From Roseivirga sp. 4D4 (GTDB lineage: Bacteria; Bacteroidota; Bacteroidia; Cytophagales; Cyclobacteriaceae): a stretch of DNA of 64,000 bases. The stretch is from NCBI RefSeq assembly GCF_001747095.1, contig NZ_MDGP01000001.1:4191001-4255000 (forward strand). The letters are read 5' to 3'. Positions 31,625 through 40,786 of the stretch are shown here, piece by piece. The notes under the pieces were generated by a model. It was not told where the DNA came from and did not search any database. It saw nothing but the letters and a program-made list of their open reading frames with translations. The position numbers and the translations under genes are program-made. Each line of letters opens with the position of its first letter. Within the stretch, counting starts at the first letter, position 1.

Positions 31625-33502
31625 CTAGAAGTTAATCCCGATAAAGTGCCACTGATGTAGAATGGTCACATAGACGCCAGCAGAGAATAGATATATACTA
31701 AGATAGATTCTTGAGCCGATCGTTCCTTCGTACGCTTTCCAACATTTGAAAAGTCTGTACGTCATGATCAACAGAATTACAGGGAATAGAAAGCTTCCGA
31801 GCTGTAAAGTGAGAATCTGATTAGGGACACCAAAAATTAAGTCTTCACCTATTCTCAGTAGTTTAATAAACATTATAGCATTTATGAGTGTCAGCAATGT
31901 AAATGTTAGAAAGGTGAGCCTTGTTGAGAGGTTTAGCAATTTACCCCTCATGAATTGCGGTTTTGATCTTCTGACCAACCAGACGACTAGCCAACCAAAG
32001 GGAAACAAAAGGAAGCTCAAGTTGAACAATGGGAATATCGCGGCATATTCATTGATAAAATGAACGGTCCGATACCATGGTACTTTTTCTAAGGTCAACG
32101 GAATTCTGAATCCACCGACTTCAATATTTCGGTGAAGTTTCTGAATCGACCCATTGACCTCTTCATAGACCAGATAGAGGTCTGGTTGAGTGGTGTTTTG
32201 AAAGGTGAATTTGTCTATGGGCTGATAGTATTGCCATCGACCATTTTGAAATAATCGCAGTAAGCTATCTGAATCATTGTAAACAGTAATACTGCCCAAT
32301 ATCAAGCCAAATAGATCTTCAATAGTATTCCGGTTGTATCTATTGGCTCGAAAGTCCCCAGCAAAAGGAGAAAGGTCTGGCAATGTTATGGTTGGTTCGA
32401 AATCCTTACTAAGTGCTGGAAAGAATCGGTCTTTGAAAGCTTTAGTGAAGGATTCAAGGAAGTTGTCTGTTTCTGTATTCACGGCAACGAAGATTCCAAA
32501 GTCGTACTGAGGGAACAGCACTAGATAGGCTAGAAACCCTGGAATATTGCCCGCCTTGCCTACTCCAAAATGGCCATTAAAACTTTGTATTTCAGTACCA
32601 TATCCATGACCTTTGAGCAAAGGGTTTGCGGAGAACTGTTCCTGCTTAAGGAGTTGATAGCTTTCTTTATTGAGTAATCTTTCGTCTTCGGCTAGCAGTG
32701 AGCGGACTAATTTGACCAGGTCTTTGCCAGTTGCCGAAATACTTCCAGCAGGCACAACATGCCTGGGAAATGATCTCACTTTCTTATGGATATTACCTGT
32801 TTGATGACCAGCGGCAAAACTTCCGTCAGTTGACTCGGCTATTTCGTATGTCGCAGAATTGAGGTTTAGTACATCCAGTACCTCCTTCTGAATATAATGT
32901 TTGAATTCCTGTCCGCTGCTGAGTTCCACCAAGTGGCCTGCTAAACCGAAGCCGTAATTTGAATAACTGATTTCACTCCCCGGAGCCGTGTAAAGCGATG
33001 GAATTCTACGTTTAAGATGTTCAGTGAGTGGTTCTATCGTCTCGATGCTCGATGTCCCATAACCAATGATGCGCTCATTAAATCCTGCCGTATGGGTAAG
33101 TAAATGATGAAGAGTCACATTGTCATTGCCTGGGCCTGTTAGTTGAAATTCACTCAGATAATCATTGACACTTCGGTGCAGATCCAATCTTTTGGCCTCG
33201 ACTTCTTTAAGTACTGCAATTGTTGTGAGGAGTTTTCCGACTGAGCCTAGTTGGAAGCGTGTATTTTCAAAATCCACAGGTTTTGTGGTGCTGATATCGG
33301 CAAGTCCATAGGCCCGACCATGTACCAACTTTCCGCCTTGAATAATGCCCACAATTCCGCCAGGCACGAGTCGATCGGCAATTCCCTGTTCAAAGAGTGA
33401 ATCAATAAAGTCAGGCATGCTAGCGGTATCTGGCTCAAACCTTTGTCCAAATGATTGAAAGACTAGGAAGAACCCACAGATACCGATCAAATAGGTTTTC
33501 AT
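31625..33502 (-). CDS. Class C beta-lactamase/serine hydrolase family protein with C-terminal membrane helices
   Basis: A 625-residue protein. After a signal peptide (to about residue 20) comes the penicillin-binding/class C fold: nucleophile Ser87 in the SVGK box (SxxK), and Tyr180-Ser-Asn182 (YxN) in EISYSNYGFGLAGH. Residues in GHFGVGKAGNIPGF (about 308-321) sit where the third active-site motif belongs. The part after about residue 480 has four or five hydrophobic helices (FNLSFLLFPFGWLVVWLV, TLLTLINAIMFI, LGSFLFPVILLIMTYRLF). Members with such membrane tails are usually peptidases or esterases acting on cell-wall or D-amino-acid peptides rather than resistance enzymes. The substrate is unknown. 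Confidence 0.88.
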   Translation of the reverse strand: MKTYLIGICGFFLVFQSFGQRFEPDTASMPDFIDSLFEQGIADRLVPGGIVGIIQGGKLVHGRAYGLADISTTKPVDFENTRFQLGSVGKLLTTIAVLKEVEAKRLDLHRSVNDYLSEFQLTGPGNDNVTLHHLLTHTAGFNERIIGYGTSSIETIEPLTEHLKRRIPSLYTAPGSEISYSNYGFGLAGHLVELSSGQEFKHYIQKEVLDVLNLNSATYEIAESTDGSFAAGHQTGNIHKKVRSFPRHVVPAGSISATGKDLVKLVRSLLAEDERLLNKESYQLLKQEQFSANPLLKGHGYGTEIQSFNGHFGVGKAGNIPGFLAYLVLFPQYDFGIFVAVNTETDNFLESFTKAFKDRFFPALSKDFEPTITLPDLSPFAGDFRANRYNRNTIEDLFGLILGSITVYNDSDSLLRLFQNGRWQYYQPIDKFTFQNTTQPDLYLVYEEVNGSIQKLHRNIEVGGFRIPLTLEKVPWYRTVHFINEYAAIFPLFNLSFLLFPFGWLVVWLVRRSKPQFMRGKLLNLSTRLTFLTFTLLTLINAIMFIKLLRIGEDLIFGVPNQILTLQLGSFLFPVILLIMTYRLFKCWKAYEGTIGSRIYLSIYLFSAGVYVTILHQWHFIGINF

Positions 33503-33591
33503 AATAACGCTTTCACAATTTTACTATGTCGAAATACAACTAGATGGATTTTTTGGCTTCTGTTTTACCGGAATTACAATTTGGGCAAAAC

Positions 33592-34683
33592 TTATTCGAA
33601 TTGTTTGCGGTATTGGCTTGGAGTTGTTCCTGTATTTTTTCGGAATGAAGCATTAAAGGCAGAAGTGGATTTAAACCCAGCTTGTTTCCCGATGAACTCT
33701 AACGTTAATCGATGGTTGCTCTGGTCTTGGAGAAGGTCCTTTGCCTTATTTACCCTCCATTGACCAATGAAGTCACTGTAGCTCAAACCCAATTGATTGT
33801 TGATGGATTGAGAAATATAATTAGCCGGAATCTGTAGCGCTGTAGAAAGAGACTGTAGTGAAAGCGATGAGTCTGTGAAGAGACTTTCATCAAGAAAGAT
33901 TTGCTTAACCTTAGTCAGAATTTCCTTTTCCTGACTTTTGGAGAGCCCAGAGGAGGCATATTTTCTATCGCTATTGCCATCAAAGAAAGATTCTCTAGAG
34001 ATGAACTTTATGGTGAGATAAACTAATACGGCACTCATCAAGATCGTATTGATAATACCCGTGTACAAGTCGAACCTGAAAAAGTAGCGATAGATATCAC
34101 CTAACCACATAAACCCGAATAGGAGTATCATGGCCAATAAGGGACGGAAATAGTTGTTTTTAAGGTTGTCCTGAAAATCCTGCTTGTTGATCCAGAGTAA
34201 ACGAATCACAAAGAACAGATAGACCCCTTGTTGAAGACGTCTGGCGCCTCCAAATATTAGCGAATCTGTATGAACTCCTTCGTACATCATATTCAGGTAG
34301 TCAATTTTGGTAGAACTGTTGGCTGAAAAGAGAGGAATGAAGTAGAGTAAAGTGATTAACGCAGGTATAAAATGAAGTAAGTCTCGCCTGCCGAAATTAA
34401 TCTCGCTCTTATAATAATAGTAAAGGGCAAGGTATAGAGCTGGCCCAAATGACATTACAAGAAAGGTGTTAATCCTTAACAGGTGCGGAAAGTCAAAGAT
34501 ACTTTGAGTCTGATAAAGCAGCCCATATAGAATCTCTACTGCCATGATGATCAGAACCATCAGGAAGAAGATACGAGTTATAGACCTTCGCTGACTGCTC
34601 TTTAAAAGAGCAGCTGTTAATAAGAGCGACTGCCCAAAACCAAAAGCAAATAGGTAACTGAAATAACTACTGTTTATTTCCAT
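33592..34683 (-). CDS. AraC-family regulator with N-terminal membrane domain
   Basis: A 363-residue protein from the ATG at 34683; an upstream ATG at 34710 would extend it by nine residues. About residues 1-225 contain seven or eight hydrophobic helices. The C-terminal approximately 100 residues are an AraC DNA-binding domain: SLQSLSTALQIPANYISQSINNQLG (first helix-turn-helix), then WRVNKAKDLLQDQSN and LEFIGKQAGFKSTSAFNASFRKNTGTTPSQYRKQF (second). Such membrane-tethered AraC proteins are common in Bacteroidota and probably sense an envelope signal. The gene overlaps the DUF4924 gene by 17 bases, so both are expressed together. Confidence 0.88.
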   Translation of the reverse strand: MEINSSYFSYLFAFGFGQSLLLTAALLKSSQRRSITRIFFLMVLIIMAVEILYGLLYQTQSIFDFPHLLRINTFLVMSFGPALYLALYYYYKSEINFGRRDLLHFIPALITLLYFIPLFSANSSTKIDYLNMMYEGVHTDSLIFGGARRLQQGVYLFFVIRLLWINKQDFQDNLKNNYFRPLLAMILLFGFMWLGDIYRYFFRFDLYTGIINTILMSAVLVYLTIKFISRESFFDGNSDRKYASSGLSKSQEKEILTKVKQIFLDESLFTDSSLSLQSLSTALQIPANYISQSINNQLGLSYSDFIGQWRVNKAKDLLQDQSNHRLTLEFIGKQAGFKSTSAFNASFRKNTGTTPSQYRKQFE

Positions 34684-35194
34684 ACTGATAACTAAGATAC
34701 GATAAAACATTACCGAAATGTTCTATCGATTCTAGCTGTTCTTTCTCAACCTGACTACCTTTCATTCGTGCTAATAAAAGCCCAAAGACACCATTCAAAC
34801 AGGATTGAATAGGGCTTGAAACGAGTCCTTCAGAAGCGAGAATATTTTCTCTTATGGCAGGTCTGGCGGCATTAAAAAGTGCCTGGTAGTCATGATCATT
34901 GGCAAGTAGTTTAAGACTTAAATCACTCAGTCTTTGAACTTCATCTTGAACATAAGAGAGGTGGCCTTCTTTTTCAAGTCCCTCTACTCTCATTTCATCA
35001 ATCACCTGACTGTACCAATCTAGAATCTCCATTTTTGTTTCCTGGCTCATTTTCGCATCTGGGATATTGCCAAAAACATGCACCTTGATTTTTTCGATGT
35101 CAAATTCAAAGTTCCTAACCAAGAGTTCGGTCTGATACATGTAGATGATGTACTCCGAAATGTTTGCCTTCTTTTTCTTGTCTGCCAATAACAT
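34667..35194 (-). CDS. DUF4924 family protein
   Basis: A 175-residue protein. ATG at 35194 is chosen because the family begins with a short Lys-rich lead followed by NIxEYxxYMxQxExLxR, seen here as NISEYIIYMYQTELLVRNFEFD; an earlier in-frame start at 35314 would reach into the lepA gene. The rest is helical with a conserved middle HLSYVQDEVQRLSDLSLKLL. It lacks a signal peptide and membrane segments. Function is unknown. The gene is divergent from lepA (75 bases between starts) and overlaps the AraC-type gene downstream. Confidence 0.85.
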   Translation of the reverse strand: MLLADKKKKANISEYIIYMYQTELLVRNFEFDIEKIKVHVFGNIPDAKMSQETKMEILDWYSQVIDEMRVEGLEKEGHLSYVQDEVQRLSDLSLKLLANDHDYQALFNAARPAIRENILASEGLVSSPIQSCLNGVFGLLLARMKGSQVEKEQLESIEHFGNVLSYLSYQYGNKQ

Positions 35195-35244
35195 AGCCGC
35201 AAAATTAAAGGTTATCCCTTCAAAGCAAATGATCCACTTTTTTC

Positions 35245-35252
35245 TATTTTTG
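35245..35252 (+). promoter_or_regulatory. Predicted -7 promoter element (TATTTTTG) for lepA
   Basis: TATTTTTG fits TAnnTTTG and ends 17 bases before the lepA ATG; it is followed by CAG as at two other promoters in this window. Confidence 0.5.
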
Positions 35253-35269
35253 CAGTTCTTTAAGAAAGC

Positions 35270-37057
35270 ATGGAGAGAATACGGAATTTCTGCATTATCG
35301 CACACATTGATCATGGCAAGAGTACCTTGGCAGACAGGCTGTTACAACAGACTGGTGCTGTGAGTGATCGCGATATGCAAAATCAGCTATTAGATGATAT
35401 GGACCTGGAGCGAGAGCGTGGAATTACGATCAAATCGCACGCGATCCAGATGAACTATAAATACAAAGGAGAGGAGTATACACTTAACTTGATTGATACT
35501 CCAGGTCATGTGGATTTTTCCTATGAAGTATCCCGATCGATAGCAGCCTGTGAAGGAGCCCTGCTGATTGTTGATGCTTCTCAAGGTGTTGAAGCTCAGA
35601 CAATTTCGAACCTTTATTTAGCACTGGAGCATGACTTGGAAATTATACCAGTGCTCAACAAGATTGACTTGCCTGGGGCTATGCCCGAAGAAATGACTGA
35701 CCAAGTGGTTGAGCTTTTGGGTTGTGATCCAGAGGACGTGATTCACGCCAGTGGAAAAGAGGGGATTGGTATAGAAGACATTCTGGAAGCCATCATAGAG
35801 AAAGTGCCAGCCCCTAAAGGTGATCCAAATGAGCCATTGCAGGCCATGATTTTCGATTCAGTATTTAATTCATATCGTGGCATTGAGGTTATTTTCCGTG
35901 TTTTTAATGGCAGTATCAAAAAAGGTGACCGAATTAAGTTTGTTAATACTGGCAAGACATATAATGCCGATGAGATCGGCATTCTAAGGCTAAACCAAGA
36001 CCCACAAGAAGAGATTAGCGCTGGTAATGTAGGCTACTTGATCTCTGGAATCAAGGTAGCCAAAGAAGTGAAAGTGGGTGATACTATTACCCATGTAGAA
36101 AACCCGACTCAGGAATTAATCAAGGGTTTTGAGGATGTAAAACCGATGGTTTTTGCGGGTATCTATCCTGTTGAGACCTCTGAATTTGAAGAACTTCGGG
36201 CCTCCATGGAAAAGCTTCAGCTTAATGATGCTTCACTCGTTTGGGAACCTGAAACTTCAGCGGCTTTAGGTTTTGGTTTTAGATGTGGGTTCTTAGGAAT
36301 GCTACACCTGGAAATTGTGCAAGAGAGGCTAGAACGTGAGTTCGATATGACTGTGATTACAACTGTCCCTTCGGTGCAGTTTCATGCGATTATGACTGAT
36401 GGTTCATTGCAATTGGTGAATGCTCCTTCGGAGCTTCCGGAAGCCAATATTACACAGCATTTAGAGGAACCATTTATACGGGCCCAGATCATTTCTAAAG
36501 CCGAATATGTGGGGCCAATAATCAGCCTTTGTATTGATAAAAGAGGTCAGATTTCTAATCAAGTTTACTTGACATCTGATCGCGTGGAATTGACCTTCGA
36601 AATGCCTTTGGCCGAGATCGTTTTTGATTTCTTTGATAAGCTAAAAACTATCTCCAGAGGTTACGCTTCTTTAGACTATGAACTGATTGGATTTAGGCAG
36701 TCAAACTTGGTCAAATTAGACATCCAATTGAATGGTGAAAAAGTTGATGCATTATCGGCTATCGTACACCGTGATAAGGCCTATGACTGGGGTAAAAGAC
36801 TGTGTGAAAAACTAAGAGAGCTTCTACCTAGACAGATGTTCGAAATTGCTATTCAGGCCTCTATTGGCACAAAAATCATAGCACGTGAGACGGTAAAAGC
36901 ACTCAGAAAGAATGTTTTGGCCAAGTGCTATGGAGGTGATATCACGCGTAAGCGAAAGTTGCTTGAAAAGCAGAAAAAAGGTAAGAAAAGAATGCGCCAG
37001 GTGGGTAATGTGGAGATACCACAGGAGGCCTTCATGGCAGTGTTAAAATTGGACTAA
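35270..37057 (+). CDS. lepA: Elongation factor 4 (ribosome back-translocase)
   Basis: A 595-residue translational GTPase. GTP motifs are [15 protein letters not shown] (P-loop, about 11-25), RERGITIKS (switch I), [12 protein letters not shown] (about 76-87) and NKIDLPGA (about 130-137). The C-terminal part has the LepA-only domain ending in [33 protein letters not shown], which is diagnostic. EF4 binds stalled or mis-translocated ribosomes. Length is normal. folD starts one base after its stop, so lepA heads the lepA-folD-queE-OmpA operon. Confidence 0.98.
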   Translation: MERIRNFCIIAHIDHGKSTLADRLLQQTGAVSDRDMQNQLLDDMDLERERGITIKSHAIQMNYKYKGEEYTLNLIDTPGHVDFSYEVSRSIAACEGALLIVDASQGVEAQTISNLYLALEHDLEIIPVLNKIDLPGAMPEEMTDQVVELLGCDPEDVIHASGKEGIGIEDILEAIIEKVPAPKGDPNEPLQAMIFDSVFNSYRGIEVIFRVFNGSIKKGDRIKFVNTGKTYNADEIGILRLNQDPQEEISAGNVGYLISGIKVAKEVKVGDTITHVENPTQELIKGFEDVKPMVFAGIYPVETSEFEELRASMEKLQLNDASLVWEPETSAALGFGFRCGFLGMLHLEIVQERLEREFDMTVITTVPSVQFHAIMTDGSLQLVNAPSELPEANITQHLEEPFIRAQIISKAEYVGPIISLCIDKRGQISNQVYLTSDRVELTFEMPLAEIVFDFFDKLKTISRGYASLDYELIGFRQSNLVKLDIQLNGEKVDALSAIVHRDKAYDWGKRLCEKLRELLPRQMFEIAIQASIGTKIIARETVKALRKNVLAKCYGGDITRKRKLLEKQKKGKKRMRQVGNVEIPQEAFMAVLKLD

Positions 37058-37058
37058 T

Positions 37059-37940
37059 ATGGCATATCAATTACTCGATGGAAAAGCTACTGCTCAGTCT
37101 ATAAAGGATGAGCTTTCTGATAAGGTTGAAGAAATCAAATCTCAAGGTGGTAGAGTGCCTCACCTTGCTGCAGTTTTAGTGGGCGAAGACGGGGCTAGTA
37201 GAACCTATGTAAATGCCAAGGTTAAAGCTTGTGAGAGAATAGGGTTCGGTTCTACATTAATCCATTTACCTGAAGAGACTTCAGAGGAAGAGGTACTAGC
37301 GACCGTTGATCGGTTGAATAACGATCCTGAAATTGATGGTTTCATCGTGCAAGTACCATTGCCAAAGCAGATTGATGAGCATAAAGTGGTCGAAGCCATT
37401 TTACCAGAGAAAGATGTGGATGGTTTTCATCCGTCAAATCTCGGAAAGATGCTACTGGACTTACCAACGCTTTTGCCTGCTACTCCAAAAGGTATGATGC
37501 TCTTGATGGAGCGAAATGGAATTGAGACTTCAGGTAAGCATTGTGTTGTGATAGGGAGAAGCCACACGGTTGGAACACCTATCAGCGTTTTGATGTCGAG
37601 AAATTCCAATCCGGGTAATGCAACGGTAACCCTTTGTCACAGTAGAACTCAAAACTTAAAAGAAATTTGTGCGTCTGCCGATATTCTTATTGTGGCCATT
37701 GGTCGCGAAGGATTTGTCACTGCAGATATGGTGAAAGAAGGAGCAATCGTAATTGATGTGGGAATTCATAGAGTTCCTTCTGATAAGACTAAATCTGGTT
37801 TTAAGTTAAAAGGGGATGTCAGATTTGATGAGGTTGCACCCAAGTGTAGTCATATAACTCCGGTGCCCGGGGGAGTTGGTCCAATGACCATAGCTTCTTT
37901 ACTTTGGAATACATACTTGGCCAATCAAAAGTTGGTTTAA
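37059..37940 (+). CDS. folD: Methylenetetrahydrofolate dehydrogenase/cyclohydrolase
   Basis: A 293-residue bifunctional enzyme of one-carbon metabolism, converting 5,10-methylene-THF to 10-formyl-THF with NADP. The [13 protein letters not shown] motif (about 49-61) has the catalytic Tyr and Lys spacing YxxxK. QVPLPKQ and [14 protein letters not shown] follow, and then the Rossmann signature [14 protein letters not shown]. The C-terminal [18 protein letters not shown] signature is complete. Length is normal. It is translated directly after lepA. Confidence 0.97.
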   Translation: MAYQLLDGKATAQSIKDELSDKVEEIKSQGGRVPHLAAVLVGEDGASRTYVNAKVKACERIGFGSTLIHLPEETSEEEVLATVDRLNNDPEIDGFIVQVPLPKQIDEHKVVEAILPEKDVDGFHPSNLGKMLLDLPTLLPATPKGMMLLMERNGIETSGKHCVVIGRSHTVGTPISVLMSRNSNPGNATVTLCHSRTQNLKEICASADILIVAIGREGFVTADMVKEGAIVIDVGIHRVPSDKTKSGFKLKGDVRFDEVAPKCSHITPVPGGVGPMTIASLLWNTYLANQKLV

Positions 37941-37979
37941 ACCGATAGCAGTTTCAACACCTGCTTTAAAAAATTGACT

Positions 37980-38591
37980 ATGACAAAAGAAACCAATGGC
38001 CTTCCGGTGATGGAGGCATTCTATACCATTCAGGGAGAAGGACACTTCTCAGGGAATTCCGCTTACTTTATTAGACTTGGAGGCTGTGATGTCGGATGTG
38101 TCTGGTGCGATGTTAAGGATTCTTGGGACGCTTCTCAATGGCCGAAGCAATCTGTTGATGAGATTGTAAGTAATGCCAAAGAATATCCAACTAGGTTGGC
38201 AGTGGTGACAGGTGGTGAACCCTTGATGTACGACCTCGCCAAGTTGACCCATGAACTAAAAGTACAAGGACTACAGACTAATATTGAAACTTCAGGCGCC
38301 CACCCTTTAAGTGGTGACTGGAATTGGATATGTTTTTCTCCCAAGAAATTCATGAAACCGCGGGATGAGTTTTATCGAATGGCTGATGAGCTCAAGGTAG
38401 TGGTATACAACAAGAGTGATTTTGAATGGGCGGAGGAGCACGCAGCAAGAGTTAACCCTGATTGTTTACTCTACCTTCAACCCGAGTGGGATAAGCAGGA
38501 AGTTATACTCCCTCAGATAATAGACTATGTAAAAGACAACCCGCAGTGGAAAATTTCGCTACAAACACATAAGTTTATGAATATTCCATAG
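37980..38591 (+). CDS. queE: 7-carboxy-7-deazaguanine synthase
   Basis: A 203-residue radical-SAM enzyme that turns 6-carboxy-tetrahydropterin into 7-carboxy-7-deazaguanine for queuosine synthesis. The N-terminus has EAFYTIQGEGHFSG, the QueE lead, followed by RLGGCDVGCVWCD with the CxxxCxxC cluster for the 4Fe-4S centre. VVTGGEPLMY is the SAM-binding GGE motif. ATG at 37980 is preferred over TTG at 37974. queD, which makes its substrate, is 17 kb away in this window. The stop overlaps the GTG of the OmpA gene by one base. Confidence 0.95.
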   Translation: MTKETNGLPVMEAFYTIQGEGHFSGNSAYFIRLGGCDVGCVWCDVKDSWDASQWPKQSVDEIVSNAKEYPTRLAVVTGGEPLMYDLAKLTHELKVQGLQTNIETSGAHPLSGDWNWICFSPKKFMKPRDEFYRMADELKVVVYNKSDFEWAEEHAARVNPDCLLYLQPEWDKQEVILPQIIDYVKDNPQWKISLQTHKFMNIP

Positions 38592-40468
38592 TGTTGCGAT
38601 CGGTTATAGCCCTTGTTTTAGTTCTTTTTATTCAAAGCCTATCGGCTCAATCTCTACATTCTAAAAAAAAGAAGGCCATTGAGAGCTTTAATCGCGCTAG
38701 GGAACTTAGTACGATAGGTAATCTGTATGAGTCCGAGCAATTGTTGCTTTCCGCTCTAAAAAGGGATAAGAGTTTTGATGAGGCTGTATTGTTACTCCAT
38801 CAGGTATATCTAAGGCGTGATAAAATTGCAAAGTCAGAGGAAGTATTGCAGAAATATCAGTCTGAACTAGATCAAGAATTCATTAATAGAATATTTTCCG
38901 ATCAATCCAATTACCAGTATGAGTTGGGGAATTATGAGAAGGCTCGAACATTAATTGAGTCCATTGAAGGACAAGTATATGGATTGCCGATTGCAGTCAT
39001 ATCAAAATTGAAGGAGTCTGTCCAGTTTTCGTTGAGTCAAGTGAGTGACCCAATGTCAATTGATTTTCAAGAGTTGCCTCAACCACTGAATCAATTTGAT
39101 CGTCAATACTTTCCCTCCATTACACTTGCCGAGCAACTTGTATTTACAGTTAGGGAAGACAGAGGGAATGGAGGGGAGAATCTTTACTCGAGCACCTTTA
39201 TTAATGGCAAGTGGACCAAACCAAAGTCAATTTCTTCAAGAATCAATACAGATAGAAACGAAGGTGCAGCGTCAATTTCATTGGATGGAAATACCTTGGT
39301 CTTTACAGCATGTAATGTCCCGGGTAATATAGGCAGTTGTGATTTATATATTAGTTACCTCGAGGAGGGGGAGTGGGCAGCGCCAGAAATACTCGGGTCT
39401 GAAGTAAATAGTCGAGATTGGGACTCGCAGCCTTCGTTGAGTAGAGATGGGACTACCCTCTATTTCGTAAGTAAACGAGCGGGTGGAATTGGTGGGTCTG
39501 ATATTTGGATGAGCCAGCGTATCGACCAGGATTGGACTAGGGCAGAGAATCTAGGGCCCAAAATCAATACGGTTTACGATGATGTATCCCCATATATATA
39601 TGCGGATAATAGTTCTTTGTTTTTTGCCTCTAAGGGAAGAGTTGGTATGGGTGGCTTGGACCTCTTTGTTTCCAATCATGACGGTAACTCTTGGAGTGAA
39701 CCAGAGAATTTAGGCTACCCGATCAATGATGCTTTTGATCAGGTGGGTTACAGTATTAGTCCACAAGGCTGGGCCTATTACAGTTCATCAGACCAGAGTG
39801 GTAAGATTAGATTAAATAGGTTTCGAGTCCCTGAAGAAGTTCTAGCTTCCCACCAGGTGGAGATTATCGAAATTATGGTGGTTAATAAGGTCACTGGTCA
39901 GTCAATCCCTGATGCAAATGTTTTTATGGATAGAAACCTGAGTGATGGAAGGGCAAAAGAGTTTCTGATCTCAAAAGTAGGCAATGGAGTATTCAGGTTT
40001 CTTGATTCAAAAGACTCCGTCTTCTTGAATACCCGGGCAGAAGGTTTCCTGACTAAGATTACTGATCTTAAAGAGTTAAAGAATTCATCAGCCAGGAAGA
40101 TAACCCTGGAGCCGATAGATGAAGGTGAATTGATAGAGTTTGGAATGATCAATTTTGACTTCGGAAGTTCTCAAATCAAAACTTCCAGTCATGCGGTTCT
40201 AGATGCCGTTGTAACTACTATTTTCAATAACCCTCAGTTAATCATTGAGATCGGTGGACATACTGATAAAATTGGAGAAGGAATTGACAATATGACGCTT
40301 TCAGTGGAAAGGGCTAAGGCGGTTTATCTCTATTTACTTAAAAAAGGTGTTGCCAAAGAAAATTTGGTTTTTAAAGGATATGGAGAAGAACGTCCGTTAA
40401 AGAATGAAAATGGCGCAATCGATAGTCAAAAGAATAGAAGGATCGAATTTAAGGTCATCAGATTCTAA
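38591..40468 (+). CDS. OmpA-family protein with TPR and PD40 repeats
   Basis: A 625-residue envelope protein starting at GTG. It has a signal peptide to about residue 20, TPR-like helices at about 22-130, then PD40/TolB-like beta-propeller repeats at about 150-400. The repeats are recognised by units such as NEGAASISLDGNTLVFTAC, DSQPSLSRDGTTLYFVS and DDVSPYIYADNSSLFFAS. A short CarboxypepD_reg-like section follows (about 430-510). The OmpA peptidoglycan-binding domain is at about 518-625 (INFDFGSSQIKTSS, IEIGGHTDKIGEG, NRRIEFKV). This order matches PorE-like and related Bacteroidota proteins that tie outer-membrane complexes to peptidoglycan. Whether it serves type IX secretion is not shown. 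Confidence 0.88.
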   Translation: MLRSVIALVLVLFIQSLSAQSLHSKKKKAIESFNRARELSTIGNLYESEQLLLSALKRDKSFDEAVLLLHQVYLRRDKIAKSEEVLQKYQSELDQEFINRIFSDQSNYQYELGNYEKARTLIESIEGQVYGLPIAVISKLKESVQFSLSQVSDPMSIDFQELPQPLNQFDRQYFPSITLAEQLVFTVREDRGNGGENLYSSTFINGKWTKPKSISSRINTDRNEGAASISLDGNTLVFTACNVPGNIGSCDLYISYLEEGEWAAPEILGSEVNSRDWDSQPSLSRDGTTLYFVSKRAGGIGGSDIWMSQRIDQDWTRAENLGPKINTVYDDVSPYIYADNSSLFFASKGRVGMGGLDLFVSNHDGNSWSEPENLGYPINDAFDQVGYSISPQGWAYYSSSDQSGKIRLNRFRVPEEVLASHQVEIIEIMVVNKVTGQSIPDANVFMDRNLSDGRAKEFLISKVGNGVFRFLDSKDSVFLNTRAEGFLTKITDLKELKNSSARKITLEPIDEGELIEFGMINFDFGSSQIKTSSHAVLDAVVTTIFNNPQLIIEIGGHTDKIGEGIDNMTLSVERAKAVYLYLLKKGVAKENLVFKGYGEERPLKNENGAIDSQKNRRIEFKVIRF

Positions 40469-40786
40469 AAATAATGCAACCATCTGACTTAATATTAACG
40501 TAACATAGGCCTTTTACGAGCTTGTACGAAAAAAGTTTGGGGTTAGGCTTGTATTTGACGTGCATTTCACACTACGGATTTCCTCAAAATTGGTTTACCC
40601 TTACTCAACCAAACAAAATTCTTAAATACGCAGAAAAACCGTTTAAACACATAAAAAAGGACATTCAGAGGTGTTCTGATGTCATCAAATTTATTTGGCA
40701 ATTGTTATTAAATGATGACATTTTATTTTATGTTTGACTTTCTAAACAAATTAATTATTCATCAATTAAACTAAAACGAAAGCAAA
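40469..40786 (+). promoter_or_regulatory. Intergenic leader of the SusC/SusD operon
   Basis: This 318-base region is AT-rich and holds no convincing gene. A short frame at 40522-40737 is not credible. ATGTCATCA at 40679-40687 pairs exactly with TGATGACAT at 40713-40721; this inverted repeat ends 7 bases before the predicted -7 box and could be an operator. Confidence 0.5.
40729..40736 (+). promoter_or_regulatory. Predicted -7 promoter element (TATGTTTG) for susC
   Basis: TATGTTTG fits TAnnTTTG and ends 50 bases before the SusC start codon, leaving a leader of about 45 bases. Confidence 0.55.

Noticed and set aside
31625..33502. Reading the class C beta-lactamase-like gene as an antibiotic-resistance gene
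   Set aside because: The long membrane-helix tail and housekeeping-type neighbourhood point to a peptidase or esterase relative; no resistance context is seen.
33592..34710. Upstream ATG at 34710 as start of the AraC-type regulator
   Set aside because: It would lengthen the overlap with the DUF4924 gene to 44 bases without adding conserved sequence; 34683 is a simpler choice, though not proven.
40522..40737. Open frame of 71 codons in the leader of the SusC operon
   Set aside because: Composition looks like translated AT-rich spacer, no signal or domain, and it covers the predicted promoter and inverted repeat.
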